Positions 9,062 to 17,596 of a DNA stretch of 64,000 nt are shown one piece after another. Source of the stretch: JACKCD01 sp041390905 (GTDB lineage: Bacteria; Chloroflexota; Anaerolineae; Promineifilales; Promineifilaceae); contig JAWKPA010000014.1 in NCBI GenBank assembly GCA_041390905.1, positions 620,001-684,000 on the forward strand, read 5' to 3'. Both the position numbers and the translations under genes were made by a program. Every line of letters begins with the position of its first letter. Position 1 is the stretch's first letter. The notes under the pieces were generated by a model, which was not told the DNA's origin, ran no database searches, and saw nothing but the letters and a program-made list of their open reading frames with translations.

Positions 9062-10894
9062 TTAAGGGGGGACAGGGGTTGCGGTAACAACAGGTTTTGG
9101 CGGTTCCGGCGTGCTTGTAGGATTGCCGCCTCCACCAGAACTGCCACCACCCGACGACGACGTTGGCGGTGGGCTGTCCGGCGCACTGGTGGGTGGAACA
9201 GGCGTGGGGGTAGAGGTGGGGGCAGGGGGAATGGTGAGGGCGATGGGGATGTCGTCGGGGTTGGTGGTATTGTTGATGTGACGAACAACGTTGGCGGCTA
9301 TCCAGGCCAAACGGCCGTTTTCCAACCGCACATTATACCAACTCCCATCCTCCGTTTGTGCAATAGCCGTCACCCGATCCCCCTCGCTCAAAAAGCCCAC
9401 GTCGCCGTAAACCGTGCCGGGGCCAACCCGTATGTTGACCGAAGCAAAAATGACTTCCACCACAAAGGGGGCAGCGGTGGCGGTAGCGGCACGGGTGTTG
9501 GTGGCTCTGGCGGTAGCCGTAGGGGTGGGGGTGGTTGTCGCCGTTGGCGGCTCAGTGGCCGTGGGGGGTGTTGTCGGGCGAAGGGTTGCGGTGGAAACGG
9601 CCGTTTCCACTCCTACCACAACCACAACCACCGTTGCCGTCGGAGCCACCGTACTCGTGGACGTTGCCACCGCAATAGACGCTGCCGCACCCGTTACAGG
9701 TGTGGCTGCTTCAGGCAGCGGTTTGGTTGCAGCCAAATTCCACCAAAGCAACCCAATCCCCAGCACCATCACAACCATCAGCACCCAAAGCCACAGCGAG
9801 GAAATCGCTGCTGGCTGTTTTTGATCAGGCTTCTCTTCCTGTGGTCGGACATCAAGCGGCTTACCATGACGGGGTTGGGAAACAGACACCTTTTCAATAG
9901 GCGTGGAGCGGCGTGGCGGCCTGGGAGCCGATGGCTCACGGGGCGGGGGGGCAGGAGCCTGGGGCGGCTGCGGCCTGGGCTTTTGAACGCCCTCACGCGG
10001 CGTTGCCTGGTGCGGAGGCGGGGGGGGCTGGGAGCGGGGAGTGGGAGCAGCAGGGGATGTCTTGGGAACGGCACCCGGGGTAGCCCGCACCAAGGCCACC
10101 AAATCATTGGACAACTCGCCCGCCGTCGCGTACCGATCTACCCGTGCTTTCGCCAATGCCCGGTCAATAATAACCTGCGTGTTGGGCGGCAAATCTGCCT
10201 TCACCTGCCGAATCTGCGGAATGGGGTCGGCCACGTGCATCAATGCCATCCCCACCGGCGTGTCGGCCTGGAACGGAAGCTGACCCGTGAGCATTTCAAA
10301 CAGAATGACCCCCAGGCTATAAACATCAGAACGGCTGTCAATTTCAATCGTTCCCCGCGCCTGCTCTGGACTCATGTAGGCGGGAGTACCCATGAAGGTT
10401 TGGTCGTTGAAGGTAAGGGCGCTTTGCGCCAGCTTCACAATGCCAAAATCAGACAAATAGGCATTGTCGCGCAAATCAAACAAAATGTTGTCGGGTTTGA
10501 GATCGCGGTGAATGATGCTGCGGCGGTGAACATCATCAAGAGCCGAGGCAATGCGGCGCACCACTTTGGCGGCGGCAAACAGCGACATTGGCTCCTGGGT
10601 CACACGTTCCAGCAGCGAGCCGCCGGGCATATAGCGCATGACCAGAAACAACTGTCCTTTCTCTTGCCCAAAATCATAAACTGGCACAATGGCAGGGTGT
10701 TCTAGCCGGGCAATCGTTCGTGCTTCCTGCTCAAAACGGGCGCGGAAGGAGGCATCGCGGCTAAACTGTTCAGGCAGCATTTTAATAGCAACTTGCCGCT
10801 GGAAATGAGGGTCAACGGCTAAATAAACGGTTGCCATACCGCCGCGCCCCAGCTCTTTTTGAATAACGTAACGCCCTATTTGTTTGTCTGACAC
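9062..10894 (-). CDS. PknB-type Ser/Thr kinase with extracellular SH3b domain
   Basis: About 610 residues. The N-terminal kinase domain is complete: glycine loop LGRGGMATVYLA, catalytic loop IIHRDLKPDNILF, DFG, and the activation segment GTPAYMSPEQARG. A Pro-rich juxtamembrane linker leads to one transmembrane helix (LWLWVLMVVMVLGIGLLWW). Outside there is a Thr/Ala/Pro linker and a bacterial SH3 domain (VNIRVGPGTVYGDVGFLSEGDRVTAI), then a Gly/Ser/Pro tail. SH3b domains often bind peptidoglycan, so it may sense the cell wall. I choose GTG 10894 because GGAGAA precedes it and the kinase homology begins there; an upstream ATG at 10957 is possible. First of a co-oriented signalling block. Confidence 0.9.
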   Translation of the reverse strand: MSDKQIGRYVIQKELGRGGMATVYLAVDPHFQRQVAIKMLPEQFSRDASFRARFEQEARTIARLEHPAIVPVYDFGQEKGQLFLVMRYMPGGSLLERVTQEPMSLFAAAKVVRRIASALDDVHRRSIIHRDLKPDNILFDLRDNAYLSDFGIVKLAQSALTFNDQTFMGTPAYMSPEQARGTIEIDSRSDVYSLGVILFEMLTGQLPFQADTPVGMALMHVADPIPQIRQVKADLPPNTQVIIDRALAKARVDRYATAGELSNDLVALVRATPGAVPKTSPAAPTPRSQPPPPPHQATPREGVQKPRPQPPQAPAPPPREPSAPRPPRRSTPIEKVSVSQPRHGKPLDVRPQEEKPDQKQPAAISSLWLWVLMVVMVLGIGLLWWNLAATKPLPEAATPVTGAAASIAVATSTSTVAPTATVVVVVVGVETAVSTATLRPTTPPTATEPPTATTTPTPTATARATNTRAATATAAPFVVEVIFASVNIRVGPGTVYGDVGFLSEGDRVTAIAQTEDGSWYNVRLENGRLAWIAANVVRHINNTTNPDDIPIALTIPPAPTSTPTPVPPTSAPDSPPPTSSSGGGSSGGGGNPTSTPEPPKPVVTATPVPP

Positions 10895-10958
10895 AGTCGC
10901 TTCTCCGATGAAATTCCCTTCAAGTTTAACGGAAAATGAGAAGATGACAATAGACATT

Positions 10959-10974
10959 TGTCACCTGGGTGACA
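10959..10974. promoter_or_regulatory. Perfect 16-bp palindrome upstream of kinase gene
   Basis: TGTCACCTGGGTGACA, flanked by direct repeats of AGACATTTG. It lies 65 bp upstream of the chosen kinase start and next to repeat copy 2. Size and symmetry fit an operator for a dimeric regulator, but a simple hairpin is equally possible. Confidence 0.4.
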
Positions 10975-10984
10975 GACATTTGCG

Positions 10985-11017
10985 AGAAGTTGAACTTCTC
11001 GCAGAAGTTCAACTTCT
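10985..11017. repeat. Intergenic repeat element, copy 2
   Basis: AGAAGTTGAACTTCT, a 3-bp spacer and AGAAGTTCAACTTCT. It has the same architecture as copies near 3.06, 17.55, 46.57 and 49.68 kb. It lies between the M14-like peptidase stop codon and the first kinase gene, where it could act as a transcript-end hairpin. Confidence 0.75.
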
Positions 11018-11027
11018 TAATTGGGCA

Positions 11028-12113
11028 TTAGGGTAGTGTTGTTGAATAGCCGTTAAGCAAGGCGAGGATGCCGGCCTGGTTTTGCGCCCAGTCGGTGCGG
11101 TAGGCGGTGCGAAGTTCGATGGTGATGGCGGGAATGTTTTGGCTTGCCAGCCAGTCGCTGGCATCGCCGCTGATGGGGTAGCTGGTGAAGGCTTCGTTGA
11201 TGGGGTAGCGGGCGGCGTTGCCATAGAGGGTGGCGAGGGCAAAGGAGGGTGGGTAAAGCTCTGGGCAACTGGCAGCATAGGCTCCGTTGGCGACGCTGTG
11301 CCAAAAGACGACGGCTTTAGGCTGCTGTGCCAAAAAGAAGTCGCGCAGGGCGATGGTTTCGGGCTCGGAAAAGGGGTGGGAGCCGGGGTCAACGGCTCGG
11401 TCGCGCAACTGGGCGGTGGGTTGCCACAGGCAGTCCCAGTTGCGGTTGAGATCTACGCCGTTGTCATTGAAGCGGCCGGGTAAGGTGTTGGGCGTAGGTT
11501 CTGCTGGTGGAGCAGTCGCCTCTGCCGGTGCGGTGGCGGTTTCTGTGGGTGCGGGGAGGGGAGCAAAACGGCCGTTTTTTCCCACCACGCGAAACTGCCC
11601 ATCCGGGTTAACGGCCGGAATGATAAACAGCGTCACCGTATCGGGAACAAGCTCTGGATTTGCCAGAAAAAAGTCAATCGCTTCATAGGCCAGCACAATG
11701 GTGTTCCATTCATAACCGCCGTGCATTCCCCCCACCAGCACAATTTTGTCCGGCCCACTGTTGAACTGGTAAGCCTGAATGGGGCGACCGCCGGCCGAAT
11801 ACCCCAGCGTGGTGATGGTGCCAAAAACGGCCGTTGTGGGCGAAAGGGTAGGGGTGGCCGTGGGGGTGGCAGATGGCGTGGCTGGTGGGGTGGCAGTGGG
11901 AGTGAGCCACAGGGTGCTGGTGGGGGGGATGGTGGCCGAGGGGGGAACGGGTGTTGGCTGGGCGGCGGTGGGTTGCCCCAGGCCTGGCGTAACTACAGGC
12001 ACAAACGCCACCGCTGTCGCTGGCTGATCGCGCAGCAGCAGCCAGCCGCCGCCGCCAAACAAGGCCAGCATGAGGAGCAGCAAGAAAAACAGGGTTGCGG
12101 GTGGCTGCTTCAT
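11028..12113 (-). CDS. Membrane-anchored M14-like zinc carboxypeptidase
   Basis: 361 residues. The N-terminus has one hydrophobic anchor (TLFFLLLLMLALFGGGGWLLL) and a Thr/Pro/Ala linker to about residue 100. The rest is an M14-type peptidase fold: GGMHGGYEWNT (zinc ligands His and Glu, a spaced variant of HxxE), NPDGQF, NDNGVDLNRNWDC with the substrate-binding Asn-Arg, VVFWHS (third zinc ligand) and a candidate catalytic Glu in ITIELRT. All key residues appear present. Such enzymes trim peptides or peptidoglycan stems outside the membrane. It lies 6 bp downstream of a kinase that carries a degenerate version of the same domain, so the two genes probably share an operon and an origin. Confidence 0.82.
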   Translation of the reverse strand: MKQPPATLFFLLLLMLALFGGGGWLLLRDQPATAVAFVPVVTPGLGQPTAAQPTPVPPSATIPPTSTLWLTPTATPPATPSATPTATPTLSPTTAVFGTITTLGYSAGGRPIQAYQFNSGPDKIVLVGGMHGGYEWNTIVLAYEAIDFFLANPELVPDTVTLFIIPAVNPDGQFRVVGKNGRFAPLPAPTETATAPAEATAPPAEPTPNTLPGRFNDNGVDLNRNWDCLWQPTAQLRDRAVDPGSHPFSEPETIALRDFFLAQQPKAVVFWHSVANGAYAASCPELYPPSFALATLYGNAARYPINEAFTSYPISGDASDWLASQNIPAITIELRTAYRTDWAQNQAGILALLNGYSTTLP

Positions 12114-12119
12114 GGTTGT

Positions 12120-14027
12120 CTAGCTGCCAAAGCGACGAATGACGGCGCGGATCCCGGCTAAATTATCGTCCCAGTCTACGCGGCTGTAATCTTTGATTAG
12201 GACGGAAATGGCGGGGATGCCTTCCTGATCGAGCCAGTTGGTGGCATCGCCGTTCAGAATTTGGTTGAAAAGCTGCTCGAAGTCACCAATTTCATAGTTG
12301 GCGGCGTTGCCATAGGTTTGGGCGAGGGTGCCGGAAACGGCCGTTTGTGTCGAACAGGACCCCGGCGAAGTCAACCCGCGTGATGCCCGTGCCGCCCAAA
12401 ACACAACGGCCGCTGGCTGTTGCTCCACAATAAACGCCATCAGCCCCTGCACCTCTGGTTCGGAAAACGGGGCGGTGCCGCCACTGCCGCGAACAAGCAC
12501 CCCCAGAACGTTGGCATCCTGTTTCCACTGGCAATCCCAGTTGCGGTTCAGATCAACCCCGTTGTCGTTCAGTCGCCCCTCAATTTCGCCAAAGGCAATG
12601 TCGCTATCCGGGTTTAGCATGGGGACGATATAAACGGTGGCGTTGGCTGGTACCTCCTGCGGATTTTCCTCCAGGTAGGTGATGAGCTGATTTGCCAAAG
12701 AGGCGGTGCTGGGGGCATAGCCAGCGTGGATGCCGCCGACGAAGAGGAGCTTTTTGGGGCCATTGCCAAAACGCACGACTTCAATGGGGGTGCCGCCGGG
12801 GGATTGCGCCAGCACGATGGTTTCCGGGCCGAAGGGTGATATGGGTAAAGCCGTTGGTGAAGCTGTTGGAGTTGCGGTTGGGGCGGGGGTGTCGGTGGCT
12901 GCCGGAACCGTTGGTGCGACCGTGGGAAGGAGGGTGGATGTGGGTAGCGGGGTTGGCTCTTCGGCTGTGCTGTCGTCGGATGCTTCAAGCGTAGCAACCA
13001 CGCCTTGGGCCATAGCCGGAACTGCGGTTTCTGGTTCTTGGGAAAAAAGGCCAAACTGGAATGCGCCAAACAGCAGCAGCAAGAGGGCGGCGATGCCTCC
13101 GGCCGCGTAGAGCCATTTGGGGCGCGTTGGGGGCGTGGCTGGGGGTAGGGGGGGATTGGGCAGGTGTAGTGGCCGGCCGGTGTCGCCCATGATGTGGTCG
13201 AGGGCGTGGAGGAGTTCAACGGCCGTTAATCGCTGCCCCGGATCCTTTTGCAAACAGGTGTGGACAAGCCGCCGAATGTCGGTTGGCAAATCGCTTTGCA
13301 GTTGCTCAATGGGTGGCGGTTCCTCATAGACGTGGCTGTGCATGACGGCCATGGTGGAGGGCATGTTGAAGGGAAGTTGGCCGGAGAGCAGTTCGTAGAG
13401 GATGACACCGAGGGAGTAAATGTCGGAACGGCCGTCTACTTGTTCCCCTTTAATTTGCTCTGGCGACATGTAGTGGGGGGTGCCAAGCAGGTTGCCGGTG
13501 TGGGTGAGCCGGGTGTGGCTGCTGTCAAGGGCGGCAATGCCCAGGTCTACCAACACGGGGGTACGGTCGGGGCGGATGAGGATGTTGCTGGGTTTAATGT
13601 CGCGGTGGATGATGCCGGCTTCATGGGAGACGTGGAGGGCATCGGCGATTTGGCGCACCATGAGCAAGACATCGGGAATGGGGATGGTTTGCCTTTTTTC
13701 GGCCAGCTTTTGGAGGATTTCGGCCAGGGAACGGCCGTTAATAAACTGCATGGCAATATACGGCTGCTGCGATGGGGTTAAATCGGTGCCATACACCTGG
13801 ACAATGTTGGGGTGGTTCAGCCTGGCAACCGCTTGCGCCTCCCGCCGGAAACGATCCACAAACTGTTTATCCCGCGCCAGCTCCGGCAGCATAATCTTCA
13901 ACGCCACCTGGCGATCCAGGTCTGTGTCGGTTGCCCGATAAACGTTTGCCATACCGCCCTGGGCAATATGTTCTTCTACAAGATAACGACCAATTTTTTG
14001 ACCGATGAGTGTGTTGGCATCTAGCAT
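12120..14027 (-). CDS. Ser/Thr kinase fused to an inactive M14-like domain
   Basis: 635 residues. The kinase domain (to about 270) has IAQGGMANVYRATD, IIHRDIKPSNILI, a DLG in place of DFG, and GTPHYMSPEQ. A Pro-rich linker, one transmembrane helix (WLYAAGGIAALLLLLFGAFQFGLF) and a Thr/Pro linker follow. The extracellular part, from about residue 390, aligns with the neighbouring M14 peptidase (LLFVGGIHAGYAPST, NDNGVDLNRNWDC). The metal-site Glu is Ala, the third zinc His is Ala (VVFWAARAS), and the candidate catalytic Glu is replaced (ISVLIKDYS). The domain should therefore bind without cleaving, and may act as the sensor for a peptide or wall ligand. Confidence 0.87.
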   Translation of the reverse strand: MLDANTLIGQKIGRYLVEEHIAQGGMANVYRATDTDLDRQVALKIMLPELARDKQFVDRFRREAQAVARLNHPNIVQVYGTDLTPSQQPYIAMQFINGRSLAEILQKLAEKRQTIPIPDVLLMVRQIADALHVSHEAGIIHRDIKPSNILIRPDRTPVLVDLGIAALDSSHTRLTHTGNLLGTPHYMSPEQIKGEQVDGRSDIYSLGVILYELLSGQLPFNMPSTMAVMHSHVYEEPPPIEQLQSDLPTDIRRLVHTCLQKDPGQRLTAVELLHALDHIMGDTGRPLHLPNPPLPPATPPTRPKWLYAAGGIAALLLLLFGAFQFGLFSQEPETAVPAMAQGVVATLEASDDSTAEEPTPLPTSTLLPTVAPTVPAATDTPAPTATPTASPTALPISPFGPETIVLAQSPGGTPIEVVRFGNGPKKLLFVGGIHAGYAPSTASLANQLITYLEENPQEVPANATVYIVPMLNPDSDIAFGEIEGRLNDNGVDLNRNWDCQWKQDANVLGVLVRGSGGTAPFSEPEVQGLMAFIVEQQPAAVVFWAARASRGLTSPGSCSTQTAVSGTLAQTYGNAANYEIGDFEQLFNQILNGDATNWLDQEGIPAISVLIKDYSRVDWDDNLAGIRAVIRRFGS

Positions 14028-14111
14028 AGCGGTAAACCTTCGCTGAAAGAAATAAGGAAACGATATCGTGAGTATACCACAATGTGTGGGTGTGTCGCCG
14101 GTTTGAATTGG

Positions 14112-14156
14112 GAGATTGGAGATTAGAGACTGGAGACTCGGCTAATCTCCAATCTC
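14112..14156. other. 15-bp perfect inverted repeat
   Basis: GAGATTGGAGATTAG at 14112-14126 is matched by its reverse complement at 14142-14156 around a 15-nt loop. It lies just after the stop codon of the kinase at 14162-16165 and before the next kinase gene. The stem is strong, but no T run follows on the minus strand, so it may be an RNA-stabilising or processing hairpin rather than a classical terminator. Confidence 0.55.
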
Positions 14157-14161
14157 TAATA

Positions 14162-16165
14162 TCAAGGCTCGGCGGCGAAAGCGGTGTTTTCCAGCCTGGT
14201 TTCTGTCCAGGCTGGGTTGAAGCAATTGCCACGTTGGGTGAGGCGTTGGCGGGTTCCGGTGGCAATTTCGACTGTCCAAATGTCGTAGGCGTTGTCGTTG
14301 GGCTGCTGGTAGTTGGAGTGGAAGGCGAGAAAACGGCCGTTTGGCGCCCACGCCGGTCGTTCATTCAACAGCCCTTCAAATGTCACTTGCAGCGGGTTGC
14401 TGCCGTCGGCCGCTGCCACCCACAAATGGCGTGCTTCACCCACCCGGCTTTCATAAGCGACCATTTGCCCATTGGCCGACCACGCCGGGGTGGTTGACGA
14501 TACCCCTTGCTGGATCAGCATAACGGGTGCGCCGCCATTTACCGGCAATAGCTGAATGTTGTAGCGGCCCGTTTGGTTGCTTTCGTAAATGATCTGATTG
14601 CTGACCGACCATGATGGATCGTTGTTAAACTCCCCCGCCGAGGTGAGCTGCCGCAGGGCGCTGCCGTCGCGGTTGATGATGTAGATGTGGTCGTTGCCGC
14701 TGCGGTTGGAAACAAACGCCAGTTGGCTGTTGTCGGGCGACCAGACGGCCTCATAGTTGCTTTCTTCACCAGTGGTGATTTGCGTTTGGTTGGAACCATC
14801 GAGCGTGCTGCTGTAGAGGTGCCAATAGCCGCTTTCTTTGGAATTGTAGACAATTTCGCTGCCGTCAGGGGCAAAGGCAGGGACAATGCTGTTGAAGGGT
14901 TGGTTGGGCAGCATCATTTCCTGTCCGCTCTCCAAATGATAGAGATAGATGACCTTGCTGCCCTGTGTGCCGCATTCATAGGCGAGGATGTTTTGGCTGG
15001 CCGTCATCGGAGTGGTGACGACCGGGACTGTAACTGCCGGGACAGGCGTGGGGGGAACGGGGGTGAAGGTGGGGGCGGGGGTGAAGGTGGGCAGGGCGGT
15101 GGAGGTTGGGGGCGGTTGGGTGGCGGTGGGGAATGGAGTGGCGGTGGGGGTGATATTGGCGAGGATGGGGAGCGGGGTGGAGGAAACGGCCGTTTTTCCC
15201 CGTTGCCAATACACCCCACCCCCAATCAGCAGCCCCACCACCAGCAAAACGGGCAGCACCCATTGCCACGGCGGGCGCGGTGCTGTGGCGACTGTTGCTA
15301 CAGTCACTGCCGGGGCTATGCCGCTTTCGACCATGATGGCCTGGTTGATGGCGGCGGCCAGGGCGGTGGCCGTTTGGTAGCGGGCGGCTGGCTCTTTTTG
15401 CAGGCAGGTTGCCACCAGTTGGTAGGTGGCGGTGGAAAGGCCGGGGCGCAGGGCTTCCAGTGGCGGCGGGGGTTCGTAGATGTGCTGGTGGATGATGCCC
15501 CAGGGGGATTCGGCGTTAAAGGGGAGCTGCCGGGCTAGGAGTTCGTAGAGGACGATGCCGAGGGAGTAGATGTCGGAACGGCCGTCTACGGTGCGGCTGC
15601 TGCCTTGTTCGGGCGACATGTAGTGGGGGGTGCCGGGCATTCCGTCTTTGGTTTGGGTCAGGCGGGTCGCGGCTTGCTGCATTACCGCAATGCCGAGGTC
15701 GGCAAGAACGGCCGTTTCATCCTGCCGCAGCAAAATATTGCTGGGCTTCACATCCCGGTGGACAATGCCCGCCGCGTGCGCCACCGCCAGCGCCTCCGCC
15801 ATTTGCCGGGCAATAGTCAGGGCGTGGATGGGGGTCAGGGGGGCGGCTGCCATGCGCTCTTCCAGCGACCCGCCTTCAATATATTGCAGCGCCATGTAGG
15901 GCAAATCAAGCCCCCGCAGCACCCCGGTTGTGTACACCTGGACGATGTGGGCGTGGTTGAGCCGGGCGGTGGCCTGCGCTTCCTGGCGAAAACGCGCCAT
16001 AAACTGGTCGTTTTGCGCCAGTGCAGGGGCGATGATTTTGAGGACAACCGGCCGCTGTAGTTCCACATCCTGGGCCAGATAAACGGTTGCCATACCCCCT
16101 TGCCCCAACCGTTTGATGATCACGAAACGGTCAAATTGCTCTCCTGCTTGCAGTTGTGTGTCCAT
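14162..16165 (-). CDS. Ser/Thr kinase with TolB-like propeller sensor
   Basis: About 667 residues. Kinase domain: LGQGGMATVYLAQD, IVHRDVKPSNILL, DLG instead of DFG, GTPHYMSPEQ. A transmembrane helix (PWQWVLPVLLVVGLLIGGGVYW) and a Thr/Pro linker follow. The extracellular C-terminal half is a beta propeller of TolB/WD40-like repeats (APDGSEIVYNSKESGYWHLY, WSPDNSQLAFVSNRSGNDHIYIINRDGS, WAPNGRFLAFHSN). Such kinases presumably sense extracellular molecules or partners through the propeller. Start ATG 16165 is preferred over 16186 because GGAAG sits at the right distance. Copies of the iterated palindrome encode NGRF within propeller blades. Confidence 0.9.
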   Translation of the reverse strand: MDTQLQAGEQFDRFVIIKRLGQGGMATVYLAQDVELQRPVVLKIIAPALAQNDQFMARFRQEAQATARLNHAHIVQVYTTGVLRGLDLPYMALQYIEGGSLEERMAAAPLTPIHALTIARQMAEALAVAHAAGIVHRDVKPSNILLRQDETAVLADLGIAVMQQAATRLTQTKDGMPGTPHYMSPEQGSSRTVDGRSDIYSLGIVLYELLARQLPFNAESPWGIIHQHIYEPPPPLEALRPGLSTATYQLVATCLQKEPAARYQTATALAAAINQAIMVESGIAPAVTVATVATAPRPPWQWVLPVLLVVGLLIGGGVYWQRGKTAVSSTPLPILANITPTATPFPTATQPPPTSTALPTFTPAPTFTPVPPTPVPAVTVPVVTTPMTASQNILAYECGTQGSKVIYLYHLESGQEMMLPNQPFNSIVPAFAPDGSEIVYNSKESGYWHLYSSTLDGSNQTQITTGEESNYEAVWSPDNSQLAFVSNRSGNDHIYIINRDGSALRQLTSAGEFNNDPSWSVSNQIIYESNQTGRYNIQLLPVNGGAPVMLIQQGVSSTTPAWSANGQMVAYESRVGEARHLWVAAADGSNPLQVTFEGLLNERPAWAPNGRFLAFHSNYQQPNDNAYDIWTVEIATGTRQRLTQRGNCFNPAWTETRLENTAFAAEP

Positions 16166-16189
16166 ACTTCTTCCTACCCTAGACAAGTC

Positions 16190-16329
16190 AGAACCAAAAG
16201 ATTGAAACGCAAAGGACGCAAAGGGCGCAAAGATAAGAGAGACCTTTCTTCCTTGGCTTTCTCTGTGAAACGCTTGTCTTTCTCTGTGTAACTCTGTGCC
16301 ATTTCTTGTTTTGCCCTAAAACGCCATCG
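16190..16329. repeat. Intergenic repetitive stretch (CGCAAAG type)
   Basis: Contains runs of the CGCAAAGGACGCAAAGGGCGCAAAG type and CTTTCTCTGTG words. A related sequence lies at 29.87-29.91 kb. Similar low-complexity words are, from general knowledge, common between genes in many environmental bacteria. No gene or clear regulatory site is visible. Confidence 0.5.
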
Positions 16330-17538
16330 TTAAGGTGGTGTGGTCAATAGGGTTTCAAATTCGGCCAGGTATTGGGCGGCTTCGTCGAGATGGCCTTGGT
16401 TATTCGCCAGCCGGGCGTGGTTGAGCTGTAAATAGGCAGGCCAGTTGGCGTGCTGCCCACCGACGGAGGCGGCCAGATAGCGATCATAGGCGGTGGCGAT
16501 GGCGGTGGTTTGCTGCAAAAAGCGTGTGCCGTCTATGGGAATGGGAATGTTGGTGAGAGTGGCTTGCCAGTCACTTTCCAGTTCGGCCAGGGAACGGCCG
16601 TAAATGCCCACATAATCGCCGCTCTCATACACCGCATCAAACTGCGCCAGCCCATAGGTTTCCAGCAGATAGCCGACAAAGCAGCCGCTGAGGTTGTAGT
16701 GGATGAAGGTGCGGATGTGGCCGCCGAAGGTGGTGGGGCCATACCCCTGCTGTGCCAGTTCGGTGATGGGGCTGAATTGGCCGCTTTGCTGGGCGATGGC
16801 GCAAAGGGTGGTGTGGGGCAAATAACCGGCCGTTTGCACGAGGTGGGCTTGGGGCAGATAGACGGCCAAGCCTTCATGGAGCAGGGGGGAGGAGGCGGGG
16901 CCGAGCCGGTGGGTGGCGATGATGTGGGCGAGTTCGTGGGCAAGGATGTAATCCCGTTCGCCGGGGTGGAACGCTCCGTTGACAAGAACGGCCGTTTGGA
17001 ATTCATAGGATTGGGTTAACCCTTGCAGGGCGGGGTTGTCGGCAAAAAGGGTGCCAGCGAGGTAGAGGTCAATCGGGTGGCCGATGCCGCCGCCGAGGGC
17101 GGTTTCCAGGTCGGTGATGATGGGGGGAAGAACGGCCGTTAATTCCCCCAAATGGTCTGCCGGGTAGGTTCCGGGCTGGTAATGGATAACCAGTGAGCCG
17201 ACGGTGGTGCTGAGTGGGTAGCTGCTTTGCAGGTCGCCGGTGAGGAGGGAGGGGGGCCAGTTGGCTTGGGGAACGGCCGTTGGCGACGGGGTGGCGGTTG
17301 GAGGGATTGGTGTGGCGGTGGGGGAAGGAACGGCCGTTGGTGTGGCGGTAGGGGGTATTGCTGTGGCTGTGGGGGTGTCGCTGGGCAGTATGGTGGGTTG
17401 GGCGATGGCGACGGCGGTGGTCATCACCGTGGGCAGGGGGGCAGAAACGGCCGTTGGCCGCAGCAGCATGACCCCGGCCACCAAACAGACAGCGGCGAAC
17501 AGGGCGAGGAGGAGGAGGAGGCTTGGGTGCTTGCCCAT
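16330..17538 (-). CDS. Membrane-anchored peptidase MA-like zinc metallopeptidase
   Basis: 402 residues. An N-terminal transmembrane anchor (SLLLLLALFAAVCLVAGVMLL) and a Thr/Pro/Ala linker are followed by an extracellular domain. It carries HELAHIIATHRLG and, 20 residues on, LLHEGLAVYL. HExxH plus the downstream Glu is the gluzincin (MA clan) zinc site, around residues 195-225. The surrounding pattern matches the peptidase-MA-like domain common in Chloroflexota lipoproteins and secreted proteins. The C-terminal tail (LNHARLANNQGHLDEAAQYLAEF) resembles a single TPR. It sits between two kinase genes on the same strand, suggesting joint expression in an envelope-monitoring system. Substrate unknown. 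Confidence 0.82.
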   Translation of the reverse strand: MGKHPSLLLLLALFAAVCLVAGVMLLRPTAVSAPLPTVMTTAVAIAQPTILPSDTPTATAIPPTATPTAVPSPTATPIPPTATPSPTAVPQANWPPSLLTGDLQSSYPLSTTVGSLVIHYQPGTYPADHLGELTAVLPPIITDLETALGGGIGHPIDLYLAGTLFADNPALQGLTQSYEFQTAVLVNGAFHPGERDYILAHELAHIIATHRLGPASSPLLHEGLAVYLPQAHLVQTAGYLPHTTLCAIAQQSGQFSPITELAQQGYGPTTFGGHIRTFIHYNLSGCFVGYLLETYGLAQFDAVYESGDYVGIYGRSLAELESDWQATLTNIPIPIDGTRFLQQTTAIATAYDRYLAASVGGQHANWPAYLQLNHARLANNQGHLDEAAQYLAEFETLLTTPP

Positions 17539-17549
17539 GTGTGGTTTTT

Positions 17550-17583
17550 AGAAGTTCAACTTCTTCCGAGAAGTTGAACTTCT
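17550..17583. repeat. Intergenic repeat element, copy 3
   Basis: AGAAGTTCAACTTCT, TCCG spacer, AGAAGTTGAACTTCT. Located between the stop codon of the kinase at 17597 and the start of the metallopeptidase gene at 17538, both on the minus strand. Confidence 0.78.
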
Positions 17584-17596
17584 TCCAGTGACCCGA

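Noticed and set aside
9278..10705. 475-residue plus-strand frame
   Set aside because: It lies fully opposite the SH3b kinase, which has all kinase motifs; the composition (Gly, Arg, His, Pro rich) is that of an antisense shadow.
14687..15538. 283-residue plus-strand frame
   Set aside because: Antisense to the TolB-type kinase, Gly-rich, no homology recognised.
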